This document shows, piece by piece, positions 20,620 through 32,282 of a stretch of 64,000 bases of DNA. Source of the stretch: Protonemura montana. Lineage: Eukaryota > Arthropoda > Insecta > Plecoptera > Nemouridae. Numbering within the stretch: the first letter of the stretch is position 1; every line of letters begins with the position of its first letter. The notes beneath the pieces were generated by a model. The model did no database searches, was not told the origin of the DNA, and saw only the letters and a list, made by a program, of their open reading frames with translations. The stretch spans positions 744,001-808,000 of the forward strand of contig CANOQG010000003.1 of the NCBI GenBank assembly GCA_947568835.1, in the 5' to 3' direction. The translations under genes were made by a program, and so were the position numbers.

Positions 20620-23600
20620 GAGGAACAGCGCCTTCAGCGATTAAGCCAGAAGGCAGTCCAAACGCAGTCTGAAAGGCAGCATGAGACTCCAGAGGCGCGC
20701 GAGAGCCGATTAGTCGCCGCGCGGGAGCGATCTCAGCAGCGTCGAAATGCCGAGACCAGGGATAAGCTCGCGGCGTTCGAAGTGGAAGTCTCTCAGCGCG
20801 CTGAGGAGGAGGCATCTCAACGCGCCCAAGAGGCTGAACTAGAGCAAAGCCAGCGAGTCGCGGTCGAGGCTATTGACGTGGCAGACGATCAGTTCGAACC
20901 TGATCTTGCTCCAGTAAACCTTCATCCTTTCCACTTGGAGGCTGCACGGCAAGACGTCGCTGACGTCGCCCTCTTTCACTGCGGCAGCATGGACGAAGTA
21001 TGCAGGGTTTGCGGCGCTCTGTACTTCGCAGGAGAGCGTCCTTCTGACAAAATTTACAAACTCTGTTGTCACTCGGGCAACGTAATCATTGAGCCTCTCC
21101 TCGCGTATCCCGATTTAATGCATGCGTTGCTGACCGGAGATCATTGCGAGTCTAAGAACTTCCGCAAAAACATCCGGTCATACAACAGTTCGCTCTCCTT
21201 CGCTTCAGTCGGAGTTAAGACGGACATTCCCCAGGGCCGAGGCACATACTGTTTTCGTGTCCATGGCAACATCCAGCATAGGATCGGCCATATGGGGCAG
21301 GCGGTGCAGAAGCCCCTCTATTCGCACCTGTACTTTCTTGACGCGGAACAAGCGAAGACGCATCGAATGGACAGGCGCCAGAATGCTAATCTGCTACCCA
21401 ACCTGCTTCATGAGCTGGACGCGCTGGTTCGCGAAATAAATCCTTTTGCCCAAGGGCTTAAAACGTTAGGTCAGGTGGAGGCCGACGACAGGATCCGTGC
21501 AGCTGCCGAGGGGCGACCCGAGGTCATGGCCGAACTGCGTTTCGTGGATGATCGACGGCGGCTGTACGAAAATCCTACGGCCCACGAGGTGGCCGTTGTC
21601 TATCAGAGCGTTGACGGTGGCATGCCTCCTCTAGGACGTGATATTCGTATCCATACTCGCGGCGGATTTATTGAGCAGCTGTCTGTCCTGTCGCCCAACA
21701 CGGATCCGCTCAGCTACGTGCTGTTGTTCCCGCGTGGAGAACCCGGCTGGCAACGAGGTATGCCGCACACCAGGCAATCTAAGCACAGCGTCGTCACTCT
21801 AATGGAGTTTTATAGCCATCGACTCCACGAGCGTGTCGGCGCCTTCCATCCAGTGCTGCACGCCGGCAAGCTGACGCAGCAGTTTATGGTAGACGCCTAT
21901 ATCAAGGTTGAGGGCAATCGCCTTGAGTTCGTCATCAGGAACCAGAAAACGCTGCGCGCCGAACTCTACAGTGGGCTCATGGACCACTTGGCGAACCGTG
22001 CTGAGCGGCAGGGCTGCAATGTCGGGAAGATGGTGATTCTGCCTTCCAGTTTCATCGGAAGCCCCAGGCATTGCCAGCAGCTATATCAAGACGCTATGAG
22101 TATCGTCACCAAGTTTGGAAAACCCGATCTTTTCCTTACTATGACGTGTAATCCGAAGTGGCCTGAGATTCAGACGAGCCTAGCGGCGTACGAAAGGGCA
22201 GAAGACCGACCCGATCTCACCGCGCGAGTATTCCAACTTAAACTCAAGGAGCTCATGTCTGATCTCACCAAGAGGCACGTGCTGGGCGTTCCCATGGCTC
22301 ACTTCCACGTGATCGAGTTCCAAAAACGTGGACTCCCTCACGCTCACATCCTGGTAATCCTTCGCGACGAGGACAAGATCCGCACTCCCGAGGAGGTAGA
22401 CGCACTTATCTGTGCCGAGTTGCCCGATCCGGTGACCGAGGAGAGACTGCACAAGGTCATCGTGTCGTCGATGATCCACGGCCCGTGCGGCGCTCGGAAC
22501 ATGCGCTCTGTGTGCATGGAGGACGGAAAGTGTAAGAAGAAGTTCCCCAAGTCGTTCACAGATGTGACTGTGGTCAACGCTGGGGGTTTCACCGTCTATC
22601 GCCGTCGAGAGAGCGGGCAGACGCATACCATCTCAGGAAGAGTGGTCGACAACCGAGACGTAGTGCCTTACAACAAGTACTTAAGCTCCAAGTTTGACTG
22701 CCACCTGAACATCGAGCACTGTGGATCCGCGAAGACGGTCAAGTACCTGTGCAAGTACGTGTACAAAGGTCACGACTGTGCCAGGGTCCAGCTCCGCGTC
22801 TCTGTCCCCGCGGAGGGCGATCATGAGCCACGTCCAGCGCACGGTGCCCAGCAAGAGTTGGTGTGGGACGAGGTCTCACAGTTCATCGACTCTCGCTACG
22901 TGAGTCCCCAAGAGGCTGCGTGGAGAATTTTCGGATTTGAAATGCACGAAAAGTCGCACACTATCATCCGTTTGGCGATCCACCTCGAGGGTGACCACAT
23001 GGTCACGTTCCGTCCTGGAGAAGAGGAAGCCGCAGCAGAACGCGGCAGGGCTGCGCTGACTACGCTGACGGCATGGTTTGCGCTGAATAGTAGCAACCCG
23101 GCGGCACGGCAGTACAAGTACATCGACATCCCGTACCACTTCCGTTTCGAGGGCAAAGCGTGGAAGCCACGTAAGCGAGGTGCCGGCTCCATCATCAGCC
23201 GAATGTACTCCGTGACGCCCAGGCAGATCGAGCGATACCATCTTCGTCTCCTTTTGCTACACGTCGCCGGCGCCACCTCATTCGAGGACGTGCGCACGAT
23301 CCAGGGTAGGGTTTACGCTACCTTCAAGGAAGCTGCCGTGGCACGCAACCTGCTAATGGACGACGACGAGTGGCAGAAATGTCTGCAGGAGGCGGTTGCT
23401 ATAAAGATGCCAAACGAACTTCGTCAGCTGTTTGCCATCATTTGCGCGTTCTGTCAGCCTCTTGACCCGCTGTCTCTATGGGAGCGTTTCAAGGGCGATT
23501 TCTGCGAAGATTTCGCCCGAGAACACGACCCCATCGAGGCAGAACAGTTGGCCCTGAATTCCATCCAGTCCGTCCTTGCCCTACACCGCCTGACCAACGC

Positions 23601-24349
23601 CGAAATCGGTTTGCCGGCGCCTCGAGTGCCAGTCATCGTTGCTGTCGACGAGCAGTTCGACCAGACCGCCGAAAGGGAAGAGGCAGAGGAGAACTTGGTG
23701 AAGCTCAACGGCAGACAGCGCGTGGCATTCGACGCGGTGATGGCAGCAATCGACGACCCGAACGCCGAGCAGAGGTGCTTCTACCTGGACGGCCCGGGCG
23801 GCAGCGGGAAGACCTTCCTATACAACACCCTCATCAGCACGCTGCGAGCCCGAGGCGAGCGAGCCGTGGCCGTCGCGTGGACGGGCATTGCGGCGACGTT
23901 ACTGAAGGGAGGGAGGACCTGCCACTCGCGATTTCGATTGCCTGTTCCGATTGTGGAAAACAGCACGTCTGGCGTGAAGCCCAACTCCGCCGAGGGCGCT
24001 TCGCTGAGGGCGGCCAAGGTCATCATCTTGGATGAAGGACCCATGGCGCCTCTGCTGGCCCTGAACGTGATCGAGCGGACGCTAAGAGACGTGACAAACG
24101 ATGAGCGTCCGTTCGGCGGAAAGGTGATCGTTATCGGCGGGGATTTTAGGCAGTGCCTCCCAGTCGTTCGAAATGGCAACCGAACGACCATTGTCGAGCA
24201 ATGCATTAAGCGTGGCGAGCTTTGGTCGTTGTTCCGCACCCTCGAGCTGCGCGCGAACATGCGCGCCAACCCAGGCGAAGTAGAGTTCGTCGAGTGGCTC
24301 TTGCGTGTCGGAAACGGCGAGATTTTGAATGACTGCCACCTCCCGGATG

Positions 24350-24353
24350 ACAC
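24350..24353. other. Target-site duplication, left copy
   Basis: ACAC precedes the 5' LTR and recurs after the 3' LTR (28888-28891). The uninterrupted genes in U1, U6 and U7 have it once. A 4-bp duplication fits Ty3/gypsy integration (4-6 bp). Confidence 0.9.
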
Positions 24354-24619
24354 TGTGGGGGATGTACCCGCCACTCCTCAAACCACGCGCTGGTGGCGCG
24401 GCACGGCGGGATGCGCGTGGGGGTGAAAAAGTGGTCGGCAGTGGAGCCGACCACGAGGAAGCAGTCACGACCAGGTCGACGAGAAGACAACGCGTCTTCT
24501 CCGATCCCGCCGACTGCATCGAACTACATCTCCATTGTGTCTGTGCATCTAGTGCTAATAAAGCAAATAACTCCTACGGCTCATCACCTTATTGCCCCCA
24601 TACGTCCCTCACCTCCACA
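24354..24619 (+). repeat. 5' LTR
   Basis: 266 bp, from TGTGGGGGATG to CACCTCCACA. Contains AATAAA at 24557-24562, the probable poly(A) signal. Confidence 0.95.
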
Positions 24620-24637
24620 GTGGTGACCCCGACGTGA
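24620..24637 (+). other. Putative primer-binding site
   Basis: TGGTGACCCCGACGTG begins within two bases of the LTR end. TGG start and position fit pairing with a tRNA 3' CCA end; the tRNA was not identified. Confidence 0.7.
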
Positions 24638-24696
24638 TATTTTTTAAGCGAAAAGTGTTGCGTGGTGTGTGCGGTGCGTGTGCATTAACAATAGCG

Positions 24697-25443
24697 ATGG
24701 CCGACCCCGTGGTGGAGCGTGTGAGTATGAAGATGCCACCGTTCTGGAAGGACGATCCGGCGTTGTGGTTCGCGCAGATAGAGTGCCATTTCGCGTCGGC
24801 GACGATTTCGCGCGACATAGTGAAGTTCCACACAGTGGTATGCGCCCTCGAACAATCCGCGGCGAAGGTCGTGCGCGATGTGATATTGTCCCCGCCCAGC
24901 GAGGGCAAATATGACTGTATTAAGAACGCGTTAATAGCGCGGTTATCGCCGTCACCAGAGGCGCAGCTCCAGCGCCTGTTGCAGCGTGAAGAGATCGGTG
25001 ACCGGACGCCATCGGAATTCCTGCGACACCTGCGCGAGTTAGGTGCAGGAGCGGTCTCCGACAAGTTGATGCAGACGCTGTGGATAAGTCGCCTGCCAGG
25101 TCGCATGCAGGATATCCTGGTGGCGTCTGCGGACCAGAACCTGGAGGTTTTGGCGGGGGTCGCTGACCGGATCAGCGAGAACTCAACAGTTGCGCCACAC
25201 GTGGCGAGCGTAGACCCATCGCCAGCAAACGACATCCAGACGCAGCTCGACACTTTGACGCGCCAGTTAGCGGCCCTCTCGGCCGACAGGCCGCGCACGC
25301 GCTCCACGAGCCGCCGGAGGTCCCCGGATCGCGACGCCCGGAACGAGGAGCTGTGTTGGTACCACCGTACCTACGGGGAACGGGCCAAGCAGTGCAGGAA
25401 GCCGTGCAATTTCTCATCAAAAAACTTCGCGGGCAGACAGTAG
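24697..25443 (+). CDS. Gag-like protein of the LTR element
   Basis: About 248 residues from ATG 24697 (MADPVVERV). The N-terminal [19 protein letters not shown] matches the pattern typical of Gag of metazoan Ty3/gypsy elements. The C-terminal [18 protein letters not shown] is a zinc-binding-like motif in place of a classical CCHC knuckle. Family role: particle structure and RNA binding. The frame overlaps the start of pol. Confidence 0.85.
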   Translation: MADPVVERVSMKMPPFWKDDPALWFAQIECHFASATISRDIVKFHTVVCALEQSAAKVVRDVILSPPSEGKYDCIKNALIARLSPSPEAQLQRLLQREEIGDRTPSEFLRHLRELGAGAVSDKLMQTLWISRLPGRMQDILVASADQNLEVLAGVADRISENSTVAPHVASVDPSPANDIQTQLDTLTRQLAALSADRPRTRSTSRRRSPDRDARNEELCWYHRTYGERAKQCRKPCNFSSKNFAGRQ

Positions 25444-28400
25444 CATCGGCGGACTTCTGCCCGTCCGCACGCCGCTTGTACGTCACGGACGTTAAATCCC
25501 GACTACAATTTTTGGTCGACACCGGATCGGACCTTTGCGTTTTCCCTCGGTCTAAAGTAGGGGGCCCACGCCAGAAAACAGACTACCAACTTTTCGCAGC
25601 CAATGGCACAATAATTGCTACATACGGCACCTTCCGCCTAGTCCTTGACCTCGGTCTGCGCCGACCATTCGAGTGGCAGTTTGTCATCGCCGACGTGTCG
25701 CAACCGATCATTGGCGTCGATTTTCTGTCTTTTTACAACCTCGTGGTAAACATTCGCCAACAGAGGCTCACCGACGAGGTTACGTCGCTCACCATATCCG
25801 GCCGGGCATCATCGAAGGAACCTGATCATGTGAAAGCAGTTTACGGCAGGTCGGTGTACTATTCGCTTCTGGCCGAGTTTCCCGCTATCACTCGACCCGC
25901 GGGGACACGGATCGAGGTGAAACACCACACGGTGCACCACATCCACACGACGCCCGGCCAGCCGGCAGCGTGCAAGCCACGGCGCCTGGCCCCCGACCGT
26001 CTGCGGATTGCCAAGCGAGAGTTCGACATGATGCTACAGTCTGGCATCGCTCGACGGTCAGCCAGTAGTTGGTCCGCAGCACTACATTTGGTGCCAAAGA
26101 AAGAAGATCAGTGGAGGCCGTGCGGCGATTATCGGGCCCTCAACGATCGCACGATCCCGGACCGCTATCCGGTCCCCCACATACAGGATTTTGCTCAGGC
26201 ACTCGCCCACAAGACGGTGTTTTCAACGATCGACCTTGTCCGAGCATACAATCAAATCCCCGTGGCACCGGAGGATGTCATGAAGACGGCGATCACCACA
26301 CCGTTCGGACTTTTTGAGTTTCCGTACATGAGCTTTGGGTTGAGGAACGCAGCTCAGACGTTCCAAAGATTCATGGACGAGGTGCTGCGGGGCCTCAATT
26401 TTTGTTACGCGTACATAGACGACATTCTGGTCGCCTCAACCGACCGTGCCGAGCACGAGGAGCACCTTCGACGGCTTTTCACTCGACTCTCCGAGTACGG
26501 TGTCTTGGTGAACTCCGCTAAGTGCGTGTTAGGTGAACCGGAGGTCACGTTCCTGGGGTACACGGTCAACGCTTCCGGGACCCGACCCCCCAAGGAAAAA
26601 GTGGAAGCAATAGCTTCCTTCGCGAAACCAGCCAACATCAAACAGCTGCGCCAATTCCTTGGAATGCTAAATTTTTACCGACGTTTTTTGCCTGCAGCAG
26701 CCAAGCTCCAAGCCCCCCTCAACGACCTGCTTGCGGGCGCTGAGAGCTCCGGGAAGACGCCGATCTCATGGACGCCGCAGCTGGAGACCGCATTTGAGGC
26801 ATGCAAACGCAGCCTTGCCCACGCCACGCTTTTGGCCCACCCGGACATCAACGCTGAACTCGCGGTCGTAGCAGACGCCTCCGACACCAGCATTGGCGCA
26901 GCACTCCAGCAGCACACAAGTCTCGGCTGGCAACCGCTCGCCTTTTTCTCGCGCAAACTCAACGCAGCGCAGAAAAACTATGGAGCATATGATCGCGAGT
27001 TGCTGGCGATATACGAGGCGGTCCTATTTTTCAGACACATGGTGGAGGCACGGGCTTTCACTGTGTATACGGACCACAAGCCTCTTACGTTCGCTTTCAA
27101 GCAGCGCCCAGAGAAGTGCTCTCCGCGCCAGTTTCGACATCTGGACCTAATTGGACAGTATACGACAGATATCCGGCACATACCGGGAAAGGACAACACG
27201 GTAGCCGACGCCCTCTCCAGGGTCGAGGCTGTCGCAGCCCCAGTAAGTCAGGAAGAGATCGCACGAGCACAGCAGAACGACGCAGAGCTCAACAACTTTC
27301 TGCATTCCAACACGTCCTTGCAGATGAGAAGCCGACAGTTGGATGGCAGCAACCTCAGTCTACAATATGACACGTCACAGGCACGGCAGCGTCCATTCGT
27401 GCCAGAATTGCTCCGACGCAGGGTGTTCGACAGCCTACACAGCCTGTCTCACCCCGGGGTCCGGGCAACCAGCAAGCTCGTGGCGGAGCGCTACGTCTGG
27501 CCATCGATAAACAAGGACTGCAGGGAGTGGGCGAGAACATGCCTCCAGTGTCAACGTTCCAAGGTGACGCGTCACACAAAGGCACCGATCCACCAGTTTG
27601 CCGCACCGAGTAACCGGTTCGAGCACATACACATAGACCTAGTGGGACCACTGCCGGTCTCAAACGGGTCTAGATACCTGCTCACGTGCGTCGACCGGTT
27701 CACACGGTGGCCAGAAGCCATCCCAATCCCCGACATAACCGCGGACACGGTAGCGACTGCCTTGGTTACGGGATGGATAGCCCGCTTTGGCACGCCGCTT
27801 CGCATAACCACAGATCAAGGACGTCAATTCGAGTCGGGCCTTTTCCGATCCCTCAGCCATCTGACCGGCTCGACACATCTGCATACTACAGCCCATCACC
27901 CTCAGGCCAATGGAATGGTAGAGCGCCTCCACCGGCAACTGAAAGCGGCCATCAAGTGCCACGAGGACGACAAATGGACGGACGTGCTTCCCTGGGTGTT
28001 ACTGGGAATACGGTCAGCCTGGAAGGAGGACTTAAAAGCCACATCAGCTGAACTAGTGTACGGTGCTACGCTTCGTCTTCCCGGCGAGTACCTTGCGCCC
28101 TCAGCCGGGGCACGAGACGCTACCTCGGCGTACGTGGACCAGCTGCGACAACACCTGGAGAAGCTGCGCCCCGCGCAACCCTCGCATCACGGTCAGCATG
28201 CGGTTTTCCTGTTCAAGGATCTGGCGACATGCACGCATGTGTTCGTGCGCCATGACGCGGTGCGCACACCACTGCAACCACCGTACGATGGACCGTTCGA
28301 GGTCATTGCCCGCCACGACAAATGTGTCACAATCATGCGCGGCGGGCAGAGGGTCGTCGTTTCCGTGGACAGGCTGAAGCCAGCTTACATTTTGCCCGAC

Positions 28401-28694
28401 GACACCGCTACACCCTCGCCTCCAGTGAACGACACCGCTGTTGCACCCCCGCCTCCGCGGGGCGACAACACTTCGGCACCCTTGCCTCCTCGGGGCGACG
28501 ACGCCGCTACACCAGCTCCAATCGTCACCACCCGCTCCGGCCGTCGAGTACATTTTCCTGCACGTCTCGCGACCGTGGTATCGTGTTCCGCGATGCACAC
28601 GGGACACTGGGGAGGGGGTCCTGTGGGGGATGTACCCGCCACTCCTCAAACCACGCGCTGGTGGCGCGGCACGGCGGGATGCGCGTGGGGGTGA
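25353..28694 (+). CDS. Pol polyprotein of the LTR element (PR-RT-RH-IN)
   Basis: An open frame that overlaps the end of gag by about 90 bases in a different frame. The family commonly reads this arrangement by programmed ribosomal frameshifting. Domains: aspartic protease with DTGSD near 25518; reverse transcriptase with YIDDILVAS near 26412; RNase H around 26870-27200 (ADASDTS, YTDHKPL); integrase with an HHCC zinc region around 27450-27560 and a DDE core around 27630-27950 ([28 protein letters not shown]). The C-terminus is Pro-rich with GDD/GDN repeats and runs into the 3' LTR. No chromodomain was recognised. Confidence 0.93.
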   Translation: MLVPPYLRGTGQAVQEAVQFLIKKLRGQTVASADFCPSARRLYVTDVKSRLQFLVDTGSDLCVFPRSKVGGPRQKTDYQLFAANGTIIATYGTFRLVLDLGLRRPFEWQFVIADVSQPIIGVDFLSFYNLVVNIRQQRLTDEVTSLTISGRASSKEPDHVKAVYGRSVYYSLLAEFPAITRPAGTRIEVKHHTVHHIHTTPGQPAACKPRRLAPDRLRIAKREFDMMLQSGIARRSASSWSAALHLVPKKEDQWRPCGDYRALNDRTIPDRYPVPHIQDFAQALAHKTVFSTIDLVRAYNQIPVAPEDVMKTAITTPFGLFEFPYMSFGLRNAAQTFQRFMDEVLRGLNFCYAYIDDILVASTDRAEHEEHLRRLFTRLSEYGVLVNSAKCVLGEPEVTFLGYTVNASGTRPPKEKVEAIASFAKPANIKQLRQFLGMLNFYRRFLPAAAKLQAPLNDLLAGAESSGKTPISWTPQLETAFEACKRSLAHATLLAHPDINAELAVVADASDTSIGAALQQHTSLGWQPLAFFSRKLNAAQKNYGAYDRELLAIYEAVLFFRHMVEARAFTVYTDHKPLTFAFKQRPEKCSPRQFRHLDLIGQYTTDIRHIPGKDNTVADALSRVEAVAAPVSQEEIARAQQNDAELNNFLHSNTSLQMRSRQLDGSNLSLQYDTSQARQRPFVPELLRRRVFDSLHSLSHPGVRATSKLVAERYVWPSINKDCREWARTCLQCQRSKVTRHTKAPIHQFAAPSNRFEHIHIDLVGPLPVSNGSRYLLTCVDRFTRWPEAIPIPDITADTVATALVTGWIARFGTPLRITTDQGRQFESGLFRSLSHLTGSTHLHTTAHHPQANGMVERLHRQLKAAIKCHEDDKWTDVLPWVLLGIRSAWKEDLKATSAELVYGATLRLPGEYLAPSAGARDATSAYVDQLRQHLEKLRPAQPSHHGQHAVFLFKDLATCTHVFVRHDAVRTPLQPPYDGPFEVIARHDKCVTIMRGGQRVVVSVDRLKPAYILPDDTATPSPPVNDTAVAPPPPRGDNTSAPLPPRGDDAATPAPIVTTRSGRRVHFPARLATVVSCSAMHTGHWGGGPVGDVPATPQTTRWWRGTAGCAWG
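28609..28618 (+). other. Polypurine tract
   Basis: GGGGAGGGGG lies three bases before the 3' LTR, where plus-strand priming is expected in LTR elements. Confidence 0.8.
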
Positions 28695-28887
28695 AAAAGT
28701 GGTCGGCAGTGGAGCCGACCACGAGGAAGCAGTCACGACCCGGTCGACGAGAAGACAACGCGTCTTCTCCGATCCCGCCGACTGCATCGAACTACATCTC
28801 CATTGTGTCTGTGCATCTAGTGCTAATAAAGCAAATAACTCCTACGGCTCATCACCTTATTGCCCCCATACGTCCCTCACCTCCACA
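28622..28887 (+). repeat. 3' LTR
   Basis: 266 bp; differs from the 5' LTR at about one base. Followed by ACAC (28888-28891), the right copy of the target duplication. Confidence 0.95.
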
Positions 28888-28891
28888 ACAC

Positions 28892-29795
28892 CATCGCATT
28901 ACCTGTCCAATGCGTCGTGGACTGCGTCATTGACGCCGTCTTCGGCACGAGCATTAGTGCTGCCGAGATGGCCGTGATGCAAGACCATGCCATCCTCTGC
29001 CCGAAGAACGTGGAGTCTTTGAACATCAATGACAACGTTCTTGAGCGCCTCGAAGGTGACGTGTTCGAATACTGCAGCGCCGACACTGTCGATGTCAGTG
29101 AAGGCGAAGATGGCGACGTTTTGGCTACCGATTATCCCGTAGAATATCTAAATTCATTAACGCCATCCGGGATGCCACCGCACAAGCTTCGTCTGAAAGT
29201 TCATGCAATCGTGATGCTCATGAGGAACGTCGACGTGAGAGCCGGCCTATGCAATGGGACTCGACTCAGCGTTGTTGCACTCCACGAGCACGTGATCGAC
29301 TGCAGGATCATCGGAGGGCGCTGTGCGGGACGACGCACTTTCCTATGTAGAGTCAACCTAACTCCCTCGGACATTGGCATGCTCTTTACGATGACAAGGC
29401 GCCAGTTTCCGATCCGTCTGGCATTCGCCATGACCATCAATAAAGCCCAGGGTCAATCTTTAAAGAGGGTGGGAATTCATTTAGAAAAACCAGTATTCGG
29501 ACACGGTCAGCTTTACGTGGCGCTTTCTCGGGCTCGCTCTTTGGACTCAATCTTCGTGGCAGTCGCCGGTAACGAGGCGCAGGGCAAGTTGATCGTCTCG
29601 AGCAACACCACCTTCACCAAGAACATCGTGTACCAGGAGGTCCTCGAGATTCATGCGCCGGACCACCAGGCAGCGGATCCTTCCTCGCGTAGTGGCTATC
29701 AAGAGGCTGACCAGCAGGCCCTTGAGCAGTCGCTTAGTCAACTCGCTGTATCGGATGCGGATGAAGAAGTTCCAATGGACGCCTCCTCCTCCTAA
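28892..29795 (+). pseudogene. Helitron transposase of U4, right part
   Basis: The last ~300 residues of the transposase, colinear with the other units: the TIALPVQC region, PIF1 helicase motif V (TINKAQGQSLKRVGIHL), motif VI (HGQLYVALSRARS) and the acidic tail ending DEEVPMDASSS. Cut off from its start by the LTR element. An open frame continues leftward into the 3' LTR, but no transposase start is available there. Confidence 0.9.
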
Positions 29796-30097
29796 ATCCT
29801 ATCATTGTACTATCCCTTACATTTGCAATAGCGGTAACATTTCCTAGATAAATTTAAATTCAGTAAGGCTGGTAGGGCAGACCAGGAACCGTGACTAGCA
29901 CGGCAGGTAGCAACCCAATTCCCATATATTTCACCATGCTGACACGCTTTTCTGCTGCAGGTATAAAGCACCGGACGCCGCATAGCCCTTTAACTTCACG
30001 ACCATTGCGCTCGCATGTGGACACTCTAACGGAACTGCTCCTCCCAGAGCTAGACAATTATGCATGTACATTAATTGATAGATTATATTGTACATAC

Positions 30098-30570
30098 ATT
30101 TAGTGAAGTAGTTACTTCTAACTAATAGTATTAGAAATGCAACCTGCTGTTTTCCATCTGCATGTCATGCATGTTCAAAAAAACAAAAACACAAAAAAAA
30201 ATATCATAGATTTAGTAAAGTAGTTACTAAGTAGTAAGTAGTAGTAGTTGGTAAGTAAGTAGTTAATAGTTATGCAACCTGCTGTTTTCTATCTGCATGT
30301 CATGCATGTTCAAAAAAACAAAAACACAAAAAAAAATATCATAGATTTAGTAAAGTAGTTACTAAGTAGTAAGTAGTAGTAGTTGGTTAGTAAGTAGTTA
30401 ATAGTAATGCAACCTGCTGTTTTCTATCTGCATGTCATGCATGTTCAAAAAAACAAAAAAACAAAAAAAAAATATCATAGATTTAGTAAAGTAGTTACTA
30501 AGTAGTAAGTAGTAGTAGTTGGTAAGTAAGTAGTTAATAGTTATGCAACCTACTGTTTTCTATCTGCATG
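30098..30570 (+). repeat. ~112-136-bp tandem repeat, 4 units
   Basis: Unit starts (ATTTAGT) at 30098, 30210, 30345 and 30481. Confidence 0.85.
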
Positions 30571-30636
30571 TTTGCAATTTTTTTAAGGTCACAATCTTAC
30601 TTTCGTGTCGGTCTTTTTACTGCATGTTTCTCTCTT

Positions 30637-31291
30637 CTCGATTCCATCTTAGAATGTCAAACCAACTAACCACCAAGCATGATAGCATTGCACCAGTCTA
30701 AAAACTGAACAATGCATCCTACCTATCCGACACAGTTGATCCTTGCATGAATCTCTGCATCTCTCTTCTCGATTCCATCTTAGAATGTCAAACCAACTAA
30801 CAACCAAGCATGATAGCATTGCATCAGTCTAAAAACTGAACAATGCATCCTACCTATCCGACACAGTTGATCCTTGCATGAATCTCTGCATCTCTCTTCT
30901 CGATTCCATCTTAGAATGTCAAACCAACTAACAACCAAGCATGATAGCATTACACCAGTCTAAAAACTGAACAATGCATCCTACCTATCCGACACAGTTG
31001 ATCCTTGCATGTATCCTTGCATGTCTCTTCTTGATTCCATCTTGGAATGCCAAACCAACTAACCACCAAGCATGATAGCATTGCACCAGTCTAAAAACTG
31101 AACAATGCATCCTACCTATCCGACACAGTTGATCCTTGCATGTATCCTTGCATCTCTCTTCTTGATTCCATCTTGGAATGCCAAACCAACTAACCACCAA
31201 GCATGATAGCATTACACCAGTCTAAAAACTGAACAATGCATCCTACCTATCCGACACAGTTGATCCTTGCATGAATCCTTGCATGTCCGCA
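30637..31291 (+). repeat. 131-bp tandem repeat, 5 units
   Basis: Starts at 30637, 30768, 30899, 31030 and 31161, exactly 131 bases apart; the highest copy number of the four 3' regions. The first three units share CTCGATTCCATCTTAG, a subtype not seen in U1, U6 or U7, so they were amplified locally. Confidence 0.92.
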
Positions 31292-31378
31292 CATCAGAGA
31301 TTCCTGTTGCTTGCAACGGGCTGCACAATCTTTGATAGTGTAAGGCAGAGGCGATGTAGTGTGTGACGATCGCCATGC

Positions 31379-31405
31379 TGCCGGGGCGGGATGGGGGCCC
31401 CGGCA
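31379..31405. other. GC-rich perfect 9-bp hairpin
   Basis: Identical to the one in U1 at 5591-5617. Confidence 0.7.
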
Positions 31406-32122
31406 TAACAAATATTTTTAAAATTCTCTCACTTAACAGCTTGAATACATTTAGAAACTTTTCATTTCTCCAAGAATGGTGCCTCTCTCTTGCCGTCTTT
31501 TTTATTTTGTTTTAGACCCCCCCTCCCCCTGCCAATCGTGGAGAAGGAACTTCTTCATGGCACCATTGCGGAGATTACTTTCAATTACGAATGAACAGTG
31601 GCGATACTGCGACATGGCTGGTCTGCATTGACTGTTGCTTTCAAATGGTCAAAGTTTTCAACGCAAATCGTCGTAAACATGTGAATATTTCTTATATTTG
31701 TAAGAATGATCATAATATTGGCAAATAAAAATTACAATAATTAATAGGTACATTTTTTTTTGTTTAATCTTCAAAAAAAAAAACCTTCGTCACTGAAACC
31801 AAACCAAAAATATTTGTAATGATTCCTTTCTGTCCAAAAAGCACACCAAATGGTTGTGTCCTTATAAGCAATGCTGCTGGTTAGCCATCATCGTTGAAGG
31901 TACTGGCGGAAATCAGGTATAGTATGGTACATCAAGTCGTAATGGCATAATACTTTGTTTTCTTGACATTTTCTCAGTACTTTATTTTGTTGTCCCATAA
32001 AAGTTTCTTAAATGTATGCGTAGAGGCTACATTAAGTGTAAAGTCTCAGTTCGGTCCCAGGGCTTAGGGACTAGATTTCGGCCTAGGCCCATATATTTTT
32101 GTCATGATTTATCCTATCGGCA

Positions 32123-32148
32123 TATGCCCTATGGGCATAGGGTACTAG
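32123..32148 (+). other. Pre-terminal hairpin with CTAG
   Basis: TATGCCC-TAT-GGGCATA is a perfect 7-bp stem with a 3-base loop, followed after five bases by CTAG (32145-32148). It resembles the real end 117 bases later. Confidence 0.6.
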
Positions 32149-32239
32149 AAAAACAGTAGTGAGCTTTTTGTGATTGTTAATCCAAGTTCAAAGACAATAC
32201 TAATACTAAAATAAAACCACTCGGGATAGGAACAACAGG

Positions 32240-32282
32240 TGCCGTTAGGCATCGGGTACTGCTAGTTAACCTTATATAAAAG
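32240..32282 (+). other. Junction J4 (U4/U5)
   Basis: TGCC-GTTA-GGCA, ten bases, CTAG at 32262-32265, TATATAAAAG at 32273-32282. Confidence 0.8.

Larger units (their letters stand above)
19438..24353 (+). pseudogene. Helitron transposase of U4, left part (split by LTR element)
   Basis: Starts at ATG 19438 (MPPKKRVNLTSRKGG; basic and possibly nuclear-targeting), directly after CACAG. Residues ~150-410 are a long Arg/Glu/Leu coiled coil holding nine 23-residue repeats. Then come the CRVC / LCCHSGN Cys motifs, the HUH motif GLPHAHIL, the Tyr motif YLCKYVYKG, and helicase motifs Walker A, DEGPM and GGDFRQCLP. The reading frame is open up to the inserted element in the codon after PDDT. The open frame then runs into the LTR and stops there at 24426, so a shortened protein lacking helicase motifs V-VI could in principle be made. 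Total length of both parts (1939 codons) equals U6 plus six extra 23-residue repeats, so the insertion is the only disruption seen. Confidence 0.9.
24354..28887 (+). mobile_element. Ty3/gypsy-type LTR retrotransposon, looks whole
   Basis: A 4534-bp element with two 266-bp LTRs (TGTGG...CCACA) that differ at about one position, a primer-binding-like site right after the 5' LTR, a gag-like frame, a pol frame in the order protease, reverse transcriptase, RNase H, integrase, and a purine tract before the 3' LTR. That order defines Ty3/gypsy (Metaviridae). It looks whole, with no obvious breaks and no envelope-like frame. Near-identical LTRs mean a young insertion, later than the transposase gene it interrupts. 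Confidence 0.93.
29796..32239 (+). other. U4 3' non-coding region
   Basis: Layout as in U1: ~130-bp repeat (30098-30570), 131-bp repeat in five units (30637-31291), GC hairpin (31379-31405), AATAAA at 31724-31729, pre-terminal hairpin and CTAG (32123-32148). No gene seen. Confidence 0.75.
16927..32265 (+). mobile_element. U4: autonomous-type Helitron carrying an LTR element
   Basis: In order: 5' module 16927-18200, short decamer run 18201-18505, upstream region 18506-19437, transposase gene 19438-29795 interrupted by an LTR element at 24354-28887, 3' region 29796-32239, and terminal hairpin with CTAG at 32262-32265. Without the insertion and its target duplication the unit would be about 10.8 kb. 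Its beginning is the same as U10. Confidence 0.88.
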
